Source of the DNA: Dromaius novaehollandiae
Lineage: Eukaryota; Chordata; Aves; Casuariiformes; Dromaiidae
Direction of reading: 5' to 3'
NCBI RefSeq assembly: GCF_036370855.1
Contig: NC_088103.1
Span: forward strand, 37,117,904 to 37,181,903
DNA: 64,000 nucleotides
The number at the start of each line of letters is the position of its first letter. The first letter of the stretch is position 1. The translations under genes and the position numbers were made by a program. Positions 35,001 to 47,400 of the stretch are shown here, piece after piece. The notes beneath the pieces were generated by a model. It searched no databases. It saw only the letters and a program-made list of their open reading frames with translations, and had not been told where the DNA came from.

Positions 35001-35416
35001 AAATATGAGTATAGAATACTGAAGTATTTCAGATATTGAGTGTATTAATTCTCTCTCTTGAGCTGAATCAAGGATGATTGTCTGCAAATGAAGCAGAGGC
35101 AACTTCAAGGCTGCTGCCTCCTGGAAGTAGAGCTTCAGTAGCTGCTTGCTGTTGCCACCTGTCTCTTGCTGGATACAGCTCAGCGTATTCAAGGTCAGCC
35201 TTTCCCATTCTCTCAGTGCACATGTGTAGTTGTGAGTGCTTGCATCTGATTCCTTGGGACTGAAATCTCAGTCTGGTGCTGAGACCTGTCCAAGGGATGG
35301 CAAATGTCTGTTCTTAAAAGAGATCCACCAGATGTTTAGTGTAGTGTGAATATTTGGTCAAGATTATATTTCTTTGGGTTTTATGCAGCAGCCCAGATAG
35401 TGCTGTTTTTTAATCA

Positions 35417-35438
35417 TGTGCTCATTTAAATGAGCACA
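35417..35438. repeat. 22-bp perfect palindrome
   Basis: The 20-base core GTGCTCATTTAAATGAGCAC reads the same on both strands, and one further base pair on each side also matches. It has no spacer. The centre is ATTTAAAT. Confidence 0.9.
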
Positions 35439-37204
35439 CCAAATGCTGCAGTGATGGAAGGCAGTTGTTTATGAATCCGTGGGATATATCACTACCACAT
35501 GCTGAGGGCCTTTCTACTGGCCTGATCCTGTGAGATGTTCATCACAGTCCAAAAATAAAACTTGCTCACAGTGTGATGTATGGAATAGTCTTACAGGGGA
35601 AGGGAGAGTGGGACTGCGTGAAAACTGGAAAATATTACACCGTAGTAGTAGCCTTTCAAATTGCTGCTGGGGCTGCCAGCGGTGATTACAAAGCTTTATA
35701 ATCCATTATAAAACTCTATTTCATCCTTCCATTATCTTTTGTTAGGAGAAGTCCTTTCTTTTAGTGAATGTCAGGTAGGCTTTGAAGGGTAAAGAGACTG
35801 TTTTTGAAAAACAGTTGCTCGCATTTCTGCCTGATTTTCATGGCCTGCATAAAGGTTATATTAATAAACAAATGATTATGTTATAAACAAATGAAATTCC
35901 ATAACGTGGCTACAAAGACCTAGCATTTCACTGAAATCAGTTTGAGCTACGGCTACCTCTCTTCAGCCTTCCTCTGCTGAGGCTACTATGTTCATGCAAT
36001 AAAACAATTGGTCACACCTAATTATTGAGGCTGTTCACAAGAGCATACGAAGGACCTAAGTAACAAATGTTTTGAAATGGCTGATCGATTGTTACAAATT
36101 TAATTAAGCTGATGCCAGAGCATCTTACCAATGTGCTTTTTATCAAAGCTGGGGAAAGGTTGTTAATTTTAAATTCAATCAAGCCTCTGTGAGGCTCAAG
36201 CTTCAACTTTATAACATAAATACTACTTGCATCCAATTAGAATATCCCATTTTTGTTGCTTACACTGGAGTTTTGTATCTCTGAACTTGACTCTTGGAAA
36301 GTTACATTTGGACTTGGATGTATGACACTTGTTGTTTGGAGTGACACGCACAAATCCCCATGTACCAGAATGAAAATTCAGCCCTAATCATCAAAGGGAA
36401 GTGAGGGCTAAATGAATGTATGTCCTGTGTATCCAATTTCTCCACTGATCATCCAGAGAAAATAAATCACAACGGACGTCCTTCTACTACTTTTTCTTCG
36501 TTTAAATAGCTAGAAGGAGCTGTATGTTGAAGTCACACTGGGATTCTCCAGGGAATACTAAAATGAGTTAATACTTGATGATTAAAATGTTTTGACCCCT
36601 GTAAAAGCTACTAGATAGGCCTGCTTGGCATGGCAGCACTCCAGTTTTTTGTTTTTGTGATATTACAGGAATCAGAGGGTAAAACTGGAGGAGCACATCT
36701 CAACTCAACTAATACACAATTTCACCCATTTCTGGTAAATCGTTTTTCTTGGATTGCAGTCTGAGATATGCTTCCTGTGCATCACTCTCAGCTATTAACC
36801 AGCTGTACCAGGATCTCCTGTCATCTTTCCATTATACATCAGGAAAGGCAAAGGTGATTCATAGAGAAGAAATAAAAATAGTGAAAGGCATTGGGGAAAA
36901 GAGTAGATTGATCAATGGGAAGATGTTAAATGCCACAAATTGGAGTTAGGTAACCAAGTCGCACTCATTTTTAGTGAGAATGAGATCGCTTACAGGCCCT
37001 CATCTCTCTGAAATGTTCCCCTTTAGCCTAAGGCAGTTTAATTTGGAAAGAATTGTTGGAAGAAATTTGATAGGTGTTTAAAATGAGTAGTATAAAAAGC
37101 ATGCTGTGACAGCAAAGGCAATGCTCTGAGACTTAGAACCCGCTCTAAAGTTAATTCAAATGAATTGGAAAGACTTTTGTTGACTTAAATAAGCTTTGGA
37201 TGAG

Positions 37205-37330
37205 CCCTTGGGGGAGAGCTAGGTTCAATACTCAGGTTTACCACAAATTTCTTGAAAGGCTCAGGGCAAGTAACTCAGGGCCATTTGCATAATGGGGCAC
37301 AGATATTGTAATGGCATTGCACAAAAGGGA
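37205..37330 (+). mobile_element. tRNA-derived SINE relic (MIR/AmnSINE-like)
   Basis: A B-box-like GGTTCAATACTC is followed by ACCACAAATTTC, GGGCAAGTAACTCAG and AATGGGGCACAGAT in the order seen in MIR-type SINEs (box B, 'gggcaagt' core, 'aaatgggga' segment). Recognised by memory of that family, and strongly diverged. Confidence 0.5.
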
Positions 37331-39452
37331 AGGCAGCATGAAAGCACCCTGGAAACGGAGCTGAGCTGCTTGGAGCAGGTACTGCGTCAGCTTATCTGCT
37401 TCCATGGAGCCTCACGCTTGAGGGCTCTCTTCACAAACGGGGTTACCAGGTGTTAATATAAAACAAATAATAATGATTTGTGGCACTTGTAGTCATAGGA
37501 TGCTTTTAAGACAAATAATAACATTTTGAAAATGAGGATTAGGCACTTATAGTAAGAACAGCATATGCAGTCAGACTAGCTTGGACAAAATGTCAGGGGC
37601 CACCAATCCTCATGTTTCAGAGCATAAACTTACCACCAGCTGGAATAATGAAGCAGATACCTCAGTGGAACAATACGTTACTGTTAGACAATTTACAGTA
37701 TCATTTACGAAGCACTGTCATCAAGCCATACCTTTTTGTGGATGCTCCCCCGGAAAGGAAGTCTTCCCTCACTGCCTGGGGAGTAGCCAAAGCTCTCAAT
37801 AACTCATTGAAGTGGGGCCATTTTCCTGATGTGATGGAGGCCTCTGGTGACTGGTGCATCCTCAGACCTCCTGGGCTGGGTTCACTTGGCTGCCCTCACC
37901 CCTCATAAGCTCTAGCAATGTTTTTGATGCTGTTGAGAAGGCTTTGCAAGGTACAGGAGCTGGCCAGTGTCTTGTGGGTTGGAGCTTGAGTGTTCCTGCA
38001 TTTTGCTGGGGTCATTTGCTGGGGCTGCCTGCCTGTCCATGCTGAATCCTGGATCGGAGAGGTCTATTGCATGCCCCCAGTGTGGGTGGTGTGTTCCTGC
38101 TGCAATGCTTCACTGCTGCTTGGGCAGGGGCTTTGGGGTGAAGGCCAAATGCCTTTCGAGGCTCTGAAGAGCTGAGGTTCCCCACTTACAAACTGCCACA
38201 GCTTTGCCATGAGGTACCCAGGAGATTCCATCCTGGAAGCCCAGACAGTGTCTGGCTCCCTCCACCCATCACCTCCCAACTTCTGCTCCTGTCCTATTTT
38301 AGCTGCTCTTGCCCCCTCTCTGGCTCCTGGTCCCACTTCCCTCCTTTTGCACTCTAGGCAATAAGGTGCAAAAAGTGCATCTTTGCACTGCCTCCCTCCT
38401 CTCTTCCCCTTCAGCCTTCCAGCAGAGAGGTTGCTGCACACAAGCTGGAGATGTGCTTGTAGTGCCTGGGCCTTTAATCAGCAGCAACAGTCGCAGTTTG
38501 GGAAGCCAGGATGAGGGCTGGTAACCTTGGGCTGAACACACTGGGCTCAAGCCGTTACTTGTCTGGGTATTGGTCACCACCAGCTAAGTCACTGATGGCT
38601 CAGCCAAGTCAGATGTGCAAAAGGCTGGAGACTGTTCAGACGATTCAAGTAAGCTTTATTAGATAACACTAATAAGGCAGGAAAATTACCAGGAAAAATA
38701 AGTTAAGGACATGCAACACAGTTTTCAGTCACAGAGGACAGGGAGAAGAAGCCATCAGTTCCTGAAGGTCTTTGGATCTCTTTGTTAGAGAGGATTTTGT
38801 TGCTAGGTAAAAGTTTACTGACACTTTCCTGGATTGCCTGAGCCTACCTAGTGGGGCTGGTGCCAGCATACTTTAATGTATCTGGATTGGCTTTCCAGCC
38901 CTGATCGTTCCTGCAGCCCTACATACTTACGTCAATCAAAGTTCAGTCAAAAGTTAGTTAGGGCTTTTGGCTTTCCCTGCCTACATCAACAGCAGAGCAG
39001 CAGAGATTTCTTGGAAAATATGGTCAAGGAGGGGATAACTGTATGCTATTATACTGCAATGTTTAATAGACAGTTTGAATACTATGCTCTGTGCCAGTGA
39101 GACAGAATTTCTAGGGAGCTCTTTGCCTAACTCTGATGTGTCTCTGGTGATGACTACGTTGAACCTTGGGTAGCCAGGCCAGAAAAGAGATTTAGTGATT
39201 TTGCTTCCTTACCTCGTTCCTCATGCATGATGTCTGCAGCTGTGGGTGCTGCAGCCAGTATTAGATGGGCAGCCTTAGTTCATGCTGCCTACAAATCCCA
39301 TGTCTTTTGCCCATTGGACTTTCTAGGAAGGATCCTTAGCTGACTTGTCGGCTTGGTGTTGATGCAATATATATAATATAAACCATGCTGGACAAACTTT
39401 TCTGACCCATTCATACTGAAGAGGGCTGCATACTTGGTTCCATGTTAAGGGA

Positions 39453-39457
<5 letters not shown>

Positions 39458-39494
<37 letters not shown>
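39458..39494. repeat. 37-base T run
   Basis: A pure T tract followed by pyrimidine-rich sequence. I see no polyadenylation signal on the minus strand next to it, so it looks like a simple repeat rather than a retroposon tail. Confidence 0.85.
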
Positions 39495-40051
39495 CCTTCT
39501 TCATTGCTTCATCCCCTCCATAATATGGCCACTTTGCATGGAACAACAAATACAGGAAAGGTCTCCTGCCCTCTTCATGTCTCTCCTCCATAGTATGGAA
39601 CTGCTCAAGTTTCTTAACAGTTTGGAAAGCTGTTTTTCACAATGTGAAGCAAGCAATATACTCTGCTGTAATTGTGTTCTAGGAAAGGACAGTCATTTTT
39701 GCTGGAGACTTTTGAAAAGGTCAGCTGGAAGCAGATAGTGTAGCCAAAGAACTGCTTGTGTTCAACTGCTTGTTGACCAAACCAAAAATCAAACTCCATT
39801 TTGTTTTAGCTCGACCTAAAAAACAACTATTATCGGAATATTAGATGAATTAAAGTAAGTTATTTTAAACTTGGATATTCATTCAAAAGGGAAGAAAGAG
39901 AGAGAAAGAAAAATAATTTCTGCTCTTGTGGATAGTTTCATTAGAGGTCAGTCCTAGGGAGGAGGGACATACATGTGAATTGAATTCCTACTGCTTTGCC
40001 TTTCATGTATTTGAAATAGCTTCAAGAGGAAAAGAGAGACCAGTTCTAGAA

Positions 40052-40135
40052 ACCCAATAGGCTGGTAATTAGGGTGCTTTCCAGAAAGATGGGAGTCTTC
40101 AGTTCAAATCCATGCTCTGAATAGGCAGATGAAGA
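40052..40135 (+). mobile_element. tRNA-derived SINE head relic
   Basis: GGCTGGTAATTAGGGTGC resembles box A, and after about 30 bases GGGAGTCTTCAGTTCAAATC resembles box B, followed by CATGCTCTGAATAGGCAGA. This spacing and order match the tRNA-like heads of SINEs common in sauropsids. It lacks a foldable tRNA acceptor stem, so it is not a tRNA gene. Confidence 0.5.
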
Positions 40136-40684
40136 GTTTGAGCTTTCCTGACACTTCTTTTTATTATAAAGAACCTGGTTGTAGTTACTTACAATTTTGT
40201 TATAGTGTTCTATTTGTTATATATATTCAGGATAAAAGTCTTCCTTCTGGGTTTATCTCTATCACTGGGTTTTTGTTTATATCGCTGTGGTCCTGAGCAC
40301 TTTCCTTGCTTCTCCTGAGCATGTGATCTCCCTTGCAATGTCTGTGACCCTGCTTGAAGTTTTAATGTCTCTTTTGAAATTGAGAGGGTAAGGATGAAAC
40401 TGTGATTTTTGGAAAAATAAACAGTTTCATTCTTCCAGAAATGTTACCTTACCTGTGGGCTGAGTTCAGCATCAACTGATTGATAAGTTCGCCTGTGGCT
40501 GCACTGGTTTGTTTTTCCAATTAATCTGCTTACTGGAAAAAACCTGTCTGAAATGTAAACAGCATGTCAAGTTCTGTAGATTAAAAAGCAGTGGAAAGGA
40601 GAAAAAAAGAAGAGGAAAGCTGCAATTTTAAAAGTGCTGCTTTTTCTTTTTTTTATAACAGCTCCTCCTGCAAGTGTCCAATTT

Positions 40685-40726
40685 AAAAAAAAAAAAAAAA
40701 AAAAAGAAAGAAAGAAAGAAAGAAAA
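40685..40726. repeat. A21 followed by (GAAA)n
   Basis: Twenty-one A residues run into about five GAAA units. It could be a decayed retroposon tail or a plain microsatellite. No AATAAA lies just upstream. Confidence 0.8.
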
Positions 40727-42199
40727 TCTCTGTACTGTAACTACAACCTAATTAATTTCCATATAAACTATAAAGGCTGACGGAGCTTCCACTCCCTAAA
40801 ACGGATGCTGTGTTGTTTGGTTCAAGGATACTACTGTGACCTTTTCTAGCTTTATAACATAACATATCTGGAAATCAGAAGTAATTTCATAAATCATTTC
40901 AGGTATTTCTTTCCTGACTGCAGACTATTTAAATTGTTCCTTGAATTCTGAAACTGAACTAATCCAATGGCTTTGTTTCACTCTGTGTATGGAGTATATG
41001 GAAGTATTTGCCTTTCAGATTGTGTGCAGGATGTTTGGATGATTAGTAATGATGTGTTATCACAGCCAAGGGCAGTCTACGTAAAAGCTTTGTGCACTGT
41101 GAATGATGGGTGGTTTTATGCCACTTCTTTCACCCTGGGATTACTAGTCATGTTCTCATCACACATCTTTTTTTTAACAGTGGAGGGAAAAGAAGGTGGG
41201 TTTGTGAATACATTAAAGAATCTGCCTGTGTTCAGCCAAGATTATTTTTTCTTTGAGCACAGGGTATCCTTTTGTGACAATTTATTTTCCTTTTTGTATG
41301 TAAGACATGCCTTCTTCAGGGCTCTTAGTTAAGGAGATATTGCCTATTGGCCAATAAAAATAATAATTTGGGCTTAACCAAGTTTCAGTTAAACTAAGTT
41401 TTCCTTAAGCCCCAGTCTGGGGGTTCTTGACCAGAGCTCAATTTAAAACATATTCTATTTGCAAAATTCTGCTGTCCAATAAGGACCTGTGCCTCTAGTG
41501 GCTCCTGTGTCTAGGAGAGGGATGAATTTCTTAGAGACATTCCCTGTGTTACCTTCTCACCAGGCAAACCTGGAAAGCCAAAAAGATCCAGAAAACCTTT
41601 ATTTTCTCTCTCTCTCTCTCAGAAAGCTGCTCAGATGCAAATACTTAAAAACATTCATCTGATCTCTGTTTCTATCTCTCTCTATTAAAATGCTTGTGTT
41701 GTCTTCCCTGTTTGACTGTATCTATCCACCAACTTCAGGAACCTCATTATGTGTGTGGTCATGCCATTGCATCAGCACAAACTGTTGTCCATCTTAAAAC
41801 CTCCAGAACCAGTGCTCTTGTCAGGACTGTGAAGAATTGCTGGAGCCTGCAAACCACGCAGGTTATGTCAGCTTTTGTACTTCATCCATTTCAAGGGATT
41901 TTGAGTATTTCATGGCCACTCAGGAGTCTGCTAACTCCTGTAATCATGCAAAATGGGACACCTAGGGTGATCTGATCCCTCTTCTTGCCCCAAAGGTGGC
42001 TCATGCTTAAATCATTCCCAACAAATGTTTTGTGCAAACTGGTTTTAAAAGGCCTAGTGTTAGAGTCTTAAATTTGGTATAGCCTCTCCCTTACCATTAG
42101 AAAGTTTAACCCGAACTTCTGCTGCTGTGATTCAAGTCTGTGCTTTTCTGTCATCTTCACCCTGCATATAGAAAACAATTCATTCTTTTCTTCTTTAAA

Positions 42200-43260
42200 G
42201 ATTACTCATTTGCCTTCAATCTTCTCTTTTCTAGGCTGAACAATATCAGTTCCATCACCTTTTTTTTGTGGGTCTCCTTTTGCAAGCTTTTGATTGGTCC
42301 TTTTCTTTCTTCTGGATTACTCAATCCACTTTCTACTTAAAATGCAACTGCCAGACTGGATGTAATATTCTTACTGAGGCCTCATCAGCACCAAAAAAGG
42401 GGGGAGGGGGAGGATTACATGATGGACAGACAGAACTCCTATTTATACAGCTCAGGTTGATGAATGCCTTCTTTGCAATGGCATGATATTGTTGACTCAT
42501 GTTCATCTCCAATCCTCTTTAATACTCCACAGCTCCTTTTCGGAACAACCATTTTCTGTCTAGTCCTTCCCTATCCTGTAGTTTTCCAGATTATGTTTTC
42601 CTTCATAACTATAGGACTTTGCACCTGTCCTTGATGAATTGAAATCTCTGTTTTTCAGACTCTCTGTTCCATTCAGATCATTCTGAAAGCTGTTTCCCTG
42701 CTCTAATTTGCCAATAGCTCCTTCCCTTGCATGCAGATTTCAGAAGTGTCATCTGTTCTGTTACCTAGATTGTTAGTGAAAATACTGAAGAGTATAGGAA
42801 CAGGACTTAAGCCTTACAGATTTCCAAAAGATAAGCCCTTCTAGTTTGGCAGGAAACCACCGATAACAGCTGTGAGTGAAGTTTTCCAAGAAGCTCCGCA
42901 TCCCTCTTCCTGTGGCCTCATGTGGAGTATGTCATTAGTTTTCCTTTGAGAATATCATCCAAGACAGTGAAGCATTTGCTGTTATCTGTGCCCATGGGTT
43001 ATGCTTTTCAATTAATGTTTCTTTTTATGCCAATAGTTGTCCTTGCTGTTCCTTTTCAATGTCCTTTTTCACAAGATGCAAATAAAGAGAGAGGTAAATT
43101 TGCTATTAAACTGAGAAATATCAAAGGAGAAGCCCTCTAGAGGTCAAGTAAAAGCTTTTTGTTCTTATTATTTCCCCATCCCGGATATCAGATGTTTAAC
43201 TAATCTGACATTTCAAGTTAGTGATGGTTATTTTGCTGTCCATAATTGTCTGTCTCTCAA
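42200..43260 (-). mobile_element. CR1-type LINE fragment, antisense, old and diverged
   Basis: On the plus strand the segment shows, in order, landmarks of the reverse complement of CR1 3' regions: TCTAGGCTGAACAATATCAG near 42231, GAGGCCTCATCAGCACC near 42376, TGTTGACTCATGTTCATCTC near 42490, GACTTTGCACCTGTCC near 42613, and GTGAAAATACTGAAGAGTA near 42775. No reading frame survives. Elements of this type dominate bird and reptile repeat content. Ends are approximate, and a stretch around 42990-43110 looks inserted or diverged. Confidence 0.7.
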
Positions 43261-43872
43261 GACTGCTTTGTGATTTTTTTGCTAAGTTACTTATGTACAG
43301 AACCTATTCCTGCAGTCCACAGGAGATTTTTCGGATTCCCAATAGGAACATGACTTTACAAGCAAAGGGTTGTGCCCTTTTAGCTTTTCTAAAGTGAAAG
43401 CCAAAGGTTAGCAGCTGTGGTAATTCACTGAAAAAAATTAAGAACTGTAGGTCTATCCATATCCTGACGAAAGCTTAATTTTAGAAGATGACCTCAACAG
43501 GTGAGCAGCTCATTTCAGGTAACTCCAGAGTCTTTTGCTTCTGTGAATTAAATGTCAATGCGAATTTCTCTCTTACTCTGAAAATATAGGTTGCAGGAGC
43601 TGATTTAGATTCCAGGTCAGCAAGATCATGTTTTCTGCTGGAAACATTCCAGATGATGATAAACCTCATCAAATAACTTTAGGCTCACCACAAATGTTGA
43701 GTTAATACCTTAGACCTGCAGGAACATATAGGCTCATCCACCTTATCTAAAGGCCGTGCAAAATGTTTGAAGTCAGTGTAGCATCTACGCAGCACGTGCT
43801 GCATGGATTTAGCACATTTTTGCAAGATGTTGTCTCCTCTTTACTGTAGAGCTGGTCTCCTTGCTGTAGGCT

Positions 43873-44460
43873 GCCTCTCTTTACACCACGATGGGCCAGA
43901 ATGTCAGTGGTTGCCCCACTCATCTTTTTCACTCAGGGACCGTGGTCCCTTCAAGAAGGTTGTCTCAATGTAATGGCTCAGTGCCACCGTCTGGCATGCA
44001 GAACATTCCTGGTTTGTCTCTGGAGATCCACAATGCAAGTGCTGACATGTAACACCACAGCTGTGCATTTTGTCAGCAGACAAGGGGGAATAAACTCTCC
44101 CTTGGTCCATCAGGAGGCTCTGGTGTTCATGTTGCACAAGCTTTGCACCTTCCCAGAGTCAGAGCACCTAGGCAGGTCACATCAGCAGTGATCCTCAGCC
44201 TCAGACAAGTGGCCTGTCAAAAACTCAGTCCTGCAGAATATCTTTTGCACGTGGGGAGTCCCAGAAATAGATCTGTTTACTGTAGACCAGAACAGTGAGC
44301 ATCAGTCATTTAAGTAAAGAATATCCTTCCTGACATGGATATGTCTTTCATCCCTGTATACTTTCAGTGATGTGTATCTTTTCTTAAGGTCCACCAAAGC
44401 AGAAACTAGATACTATAACTCTGGCAGTAGCCACATGTTTCTGGTCTGTGGATCTAAGAA
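43873..44460 (+). mobile_element. Decayed retrotransposon segment with RNase H-like domain (DIRS-like)
   Basis: From 43901 one plus-strand frame runs to 44317 with a single internal stop (44189-44191). It shows in order GPWSLQE, VLTCNTTAVHFVSRQGG (around 44037-44090) and then WGVPEIDLF. These match the DNTTA..xNRQGG and WGxPEIDLFA landmarks that follow the reverse transcriptase in DIRS-type and related retrotransposons. The Asp of the DNTTA motif, which I take to be an RNase H catalytic residue, is Cys here, and the frame is broken upstream, so it is a dead fossil. Further weak similarity continues to about 44460. The family assignment is from memory; assignment to another retrotransposon class is possible. 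Confidence 0.6.
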
Positions 44461-47400
44461 AATTTTCATCAGGAAAATAATCAATTCATCCCACAGTGCT
44501 GAGAAGCCACGGGCTCTTTAGGACTCATTCAACTATCTGTGATCCTTGAGGACTCAGTCTGTGATCTCTGAGGCAGTATCACCTTTGAGATGTCCAGAGG
44601 GAGTCACTGGCTGTATACAAATAGATCTGTGGAGCTATAGCAAGCTGTAAAACCAGATGGTTTGTTGAGTGTAAATGAATTCTGTTCTAAAATCCTTGGG
44701 GCAGGGATGGGATAACCCAGCCATATATATGCAAGACACCATAAGGCTTTGTAATAGAGGTTTCTATTTCGGATGCTTTTCTGCATATGCCTGTCTTGCA
44801 GTCATTGTTGAGCTAGGGTTCCCCTGGTCACCACGAGAGGAATCCGTGGTAACAGTCTATTGAAAAAGAAAGGGGAGGGAAAGACCTCATGCTAAAGTGG
44901 TGGTGTCAAAAATGGTGCTGTACCAGGGAAGCCCAAGGAAGAGAGTTTTTCTGAGGCAACACAATCTGAATTTTCTTATAACATTGAAATGTTCTGTGCT
45001 GGCTTTTTTTGCTGTGATGTGATGCCCACATGGATTCTGCTGCCTGCTGTACGCCCTTGCCTCCTCTCAGTTTTCATAATCATGAAGGAATGATTTGAGG
45101 GATGAGATGATTGGATCTGCTCTGCTCTGGAGATAGGAAGTAATGCAAAGACTTGTAGGATGAAGGCACCATCTCAGTGGGTACAAAAAAATCTGATTTT
45201 GTTTCTGCTGAAGATAGCACGCCAAGTACAGAAGCCACATGGACCATACTTCATGAGGAAATATAAGGTTTTCTTGGTAGTTAGTCGCTCTTCGTTCCTG
45301 ATTTAGAACCCAGGTGTTGTAAAGATTCAGCTTATTTCCTGCTGGTGTTTAGCATCAGTGCAGAAACTATCAAGAATTAGCTGCACATCAAAGTGAAGGG
45401 GAGTTTGGTTAGGATGCTAAAATGACTTGCAGCACAGTTTGTCTAGGACTCTTACATGAAATGAATATTTTGTTTGGTTAATAAGGGCCCAACTCTATAT
45501 GTTGATAAAATTACCATGGGTCCAACGCTAGAAGTTAATAAAATCACTGTGGCCAAACATCAATTATGGCTGCATAAGTTATTCAGTATTTTGGTACTGA
45601 ACTACTTAGAATTACTTTTAAAAACTGGTTGTCTTCATGTGAGACTTGGAGACCCTACTTCGTATCCTAAATTATGCTGTTTATCCTTCAGTGTCAGTAG
45701 TATTCATCTCTATTGAATGGTACTCAGCAGTTTTGCAAAAAGTAGTATTTTTCCATAAGGAAATAAACCATTAAGGATCAGTCTTTGCCTCCAGCTAATG
45801 CATATCCTAATGGAATTTCCATGCACAAAAAGAAGAACTGGTATTTAAAAGGTTTAAAAATTAAGCTTTTTAGGGACTGCATAGTATTCCTAGTTTATTA
45901 TGTTTTAAAAACTAAAAATTGGCAGAGTAAAATCTGTTATAAACATATTAATTATGACTATATTCATTTAAAAGTAAAGGGGTGCTAGCAATTAGCTATT
46001 GTCCACAAATTTGGGGATGAAAGGAATAAGTTCTCAATCTAAATGTGCTATTTATTACATGCATTGAAAAGGGAGGGGGGCACAAATGAATAAGCGATAT
46101 TGTAGATTCTCTTGTGCTTATGGAGTAGTGAATGATGAGAACCAGAAGTGAGGATGACTGGAAACAGACTAGCTAGGCCATGATATGAAATGAAATATGC
46201 AACAGTGAAAGCATGGAAAGATAAATTAGGCTCTTAACATGCATGTTTTGGTTATCTCAGAAGTCAAAAGTAACATCAAGGAATTTTTAAAAAGCACAGT
46301 TGTTCCTCAGAATAATTTGAAATCTATTTTTTACAATGCCTGCTATGCTTTCTTTTCACTTTTCTTTAAGCAGTTGGCTAATGTAGTTAAAATGGTAAAC
46401 ATTTGTCATTTCTGAAGTCAGAAAGGAGCATGACACAAGCCATTAATGACATAAGCCAGTATTTTGGGATCAAAGAGCATGTGTAAGCATCCTAGGTATG
46501 ATCAGTTGCACATTCCAATCTTTTCTAAATGTACCACAATATGTGGATTGAGGATTACGTTATCACCAGCTTGAGGTGCTGAGGGGGTGCACAGCTTTTC
46601 ACAGTTAATGCAAAGGACAACATTAATTTATTGAACATTGCTCTGCATCAGGACCGAACTTTTACAGTATTTGCCTTTCATCAACTGACCACCCCTGGTG
46701 TATTAAAAGTCTCAGCTATCCATGGTTGAGTGTCCGTTAGCTCATCTCCAAAGGTTATCCTTTACATCCTGATCTGCTTAAATCTTGAAGGCCCTTGATC
46801 ATACTGCAGCGGTCAGTCCAGCCTTGAGCTTTATCTTTTTCCTTTCACAGACCTGGAACAATGTTTTCTCTCTTGGTTTGTCATTGTTAAGTTCCTTTTT
46901 CTGATTGTTCATGGACAACTGATTATCCTGCTTCCAAGCTAATGTGTTTAGTCAAATTCTTTGGATGATTCTGTTAAACCTATTAAAACATCAGCACTGT
47001 GGACTAATATTTTAAAGCACCAGCTCTCCCCTGTATTTTCCTTTCAAACCATTAGGGAACTTTTTATGATGCTTTGAGATGTCAAAAAATTTTTTTGTTT
47101 GCTTATATAGCAACCTGCAGCCCTGAGCAAAATTTTAACCGATCCTTTGTTCCCTGAATATTTCTTAACATTGCCATTCCACTGAAATGCAGTCATTACA
47201 GTGGAACCAGCGCAGGTGCAGGAAAAGCAATGCAAGAGTAACTGCAAAAAAACCCTGCCACTTGTGGCCACCTGTTTCCATTCACATCCAGTGAAAAGAA
47301 ATTTGCTGAAAAGGAGCAATGGAGAAGTAATGCTGGCTGAAATCTTCTTTAGGAAGCTGAGAAAGGAGAGGCTGATAACAACAGCTCATAAAAGTGAATA

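Larger units (their letters stand above)
20906..42199. other. Intergenic region between SMC3 and RBM20, first part
   Basis: No open frame here has exon-like homology that I recognise, and I see no tRNA, snRNA or other RNA gene. It contains C15A9 at 22215-22238, a 41-T run at 23038, a GT-rich microsatellite near 29790, a 22-G run at 31983, a 37-T run at 39458, an A21(GAAA)n tract at 40685, two SINE relics and one 22-bp palindrome, described separately. Long non-coding transcripts cannot be ruled out from sequence alone. Confidence 0.7.

Noticed and set aside
37854..38580. Several overlapping open frames in a GC-richer intergenic patch
   Set aside because: They overlap in multiple frames on both strands with no conserved motif, which is consistent with composition alone.
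40090..40120. A tRNA gene, suggested by the B-box-like AGTTCAAATCC
   Set aside because: No acceptor or anticodon stem can be paired. The order of elements fits a SINE head instead.
40967..41332. 121-codon plus-strand open frame
   Set aside because: No recognisable domain, no exon-like boundaries, and a hydrophobic/aromatic composition typical of chance translation of T-rich DNA.
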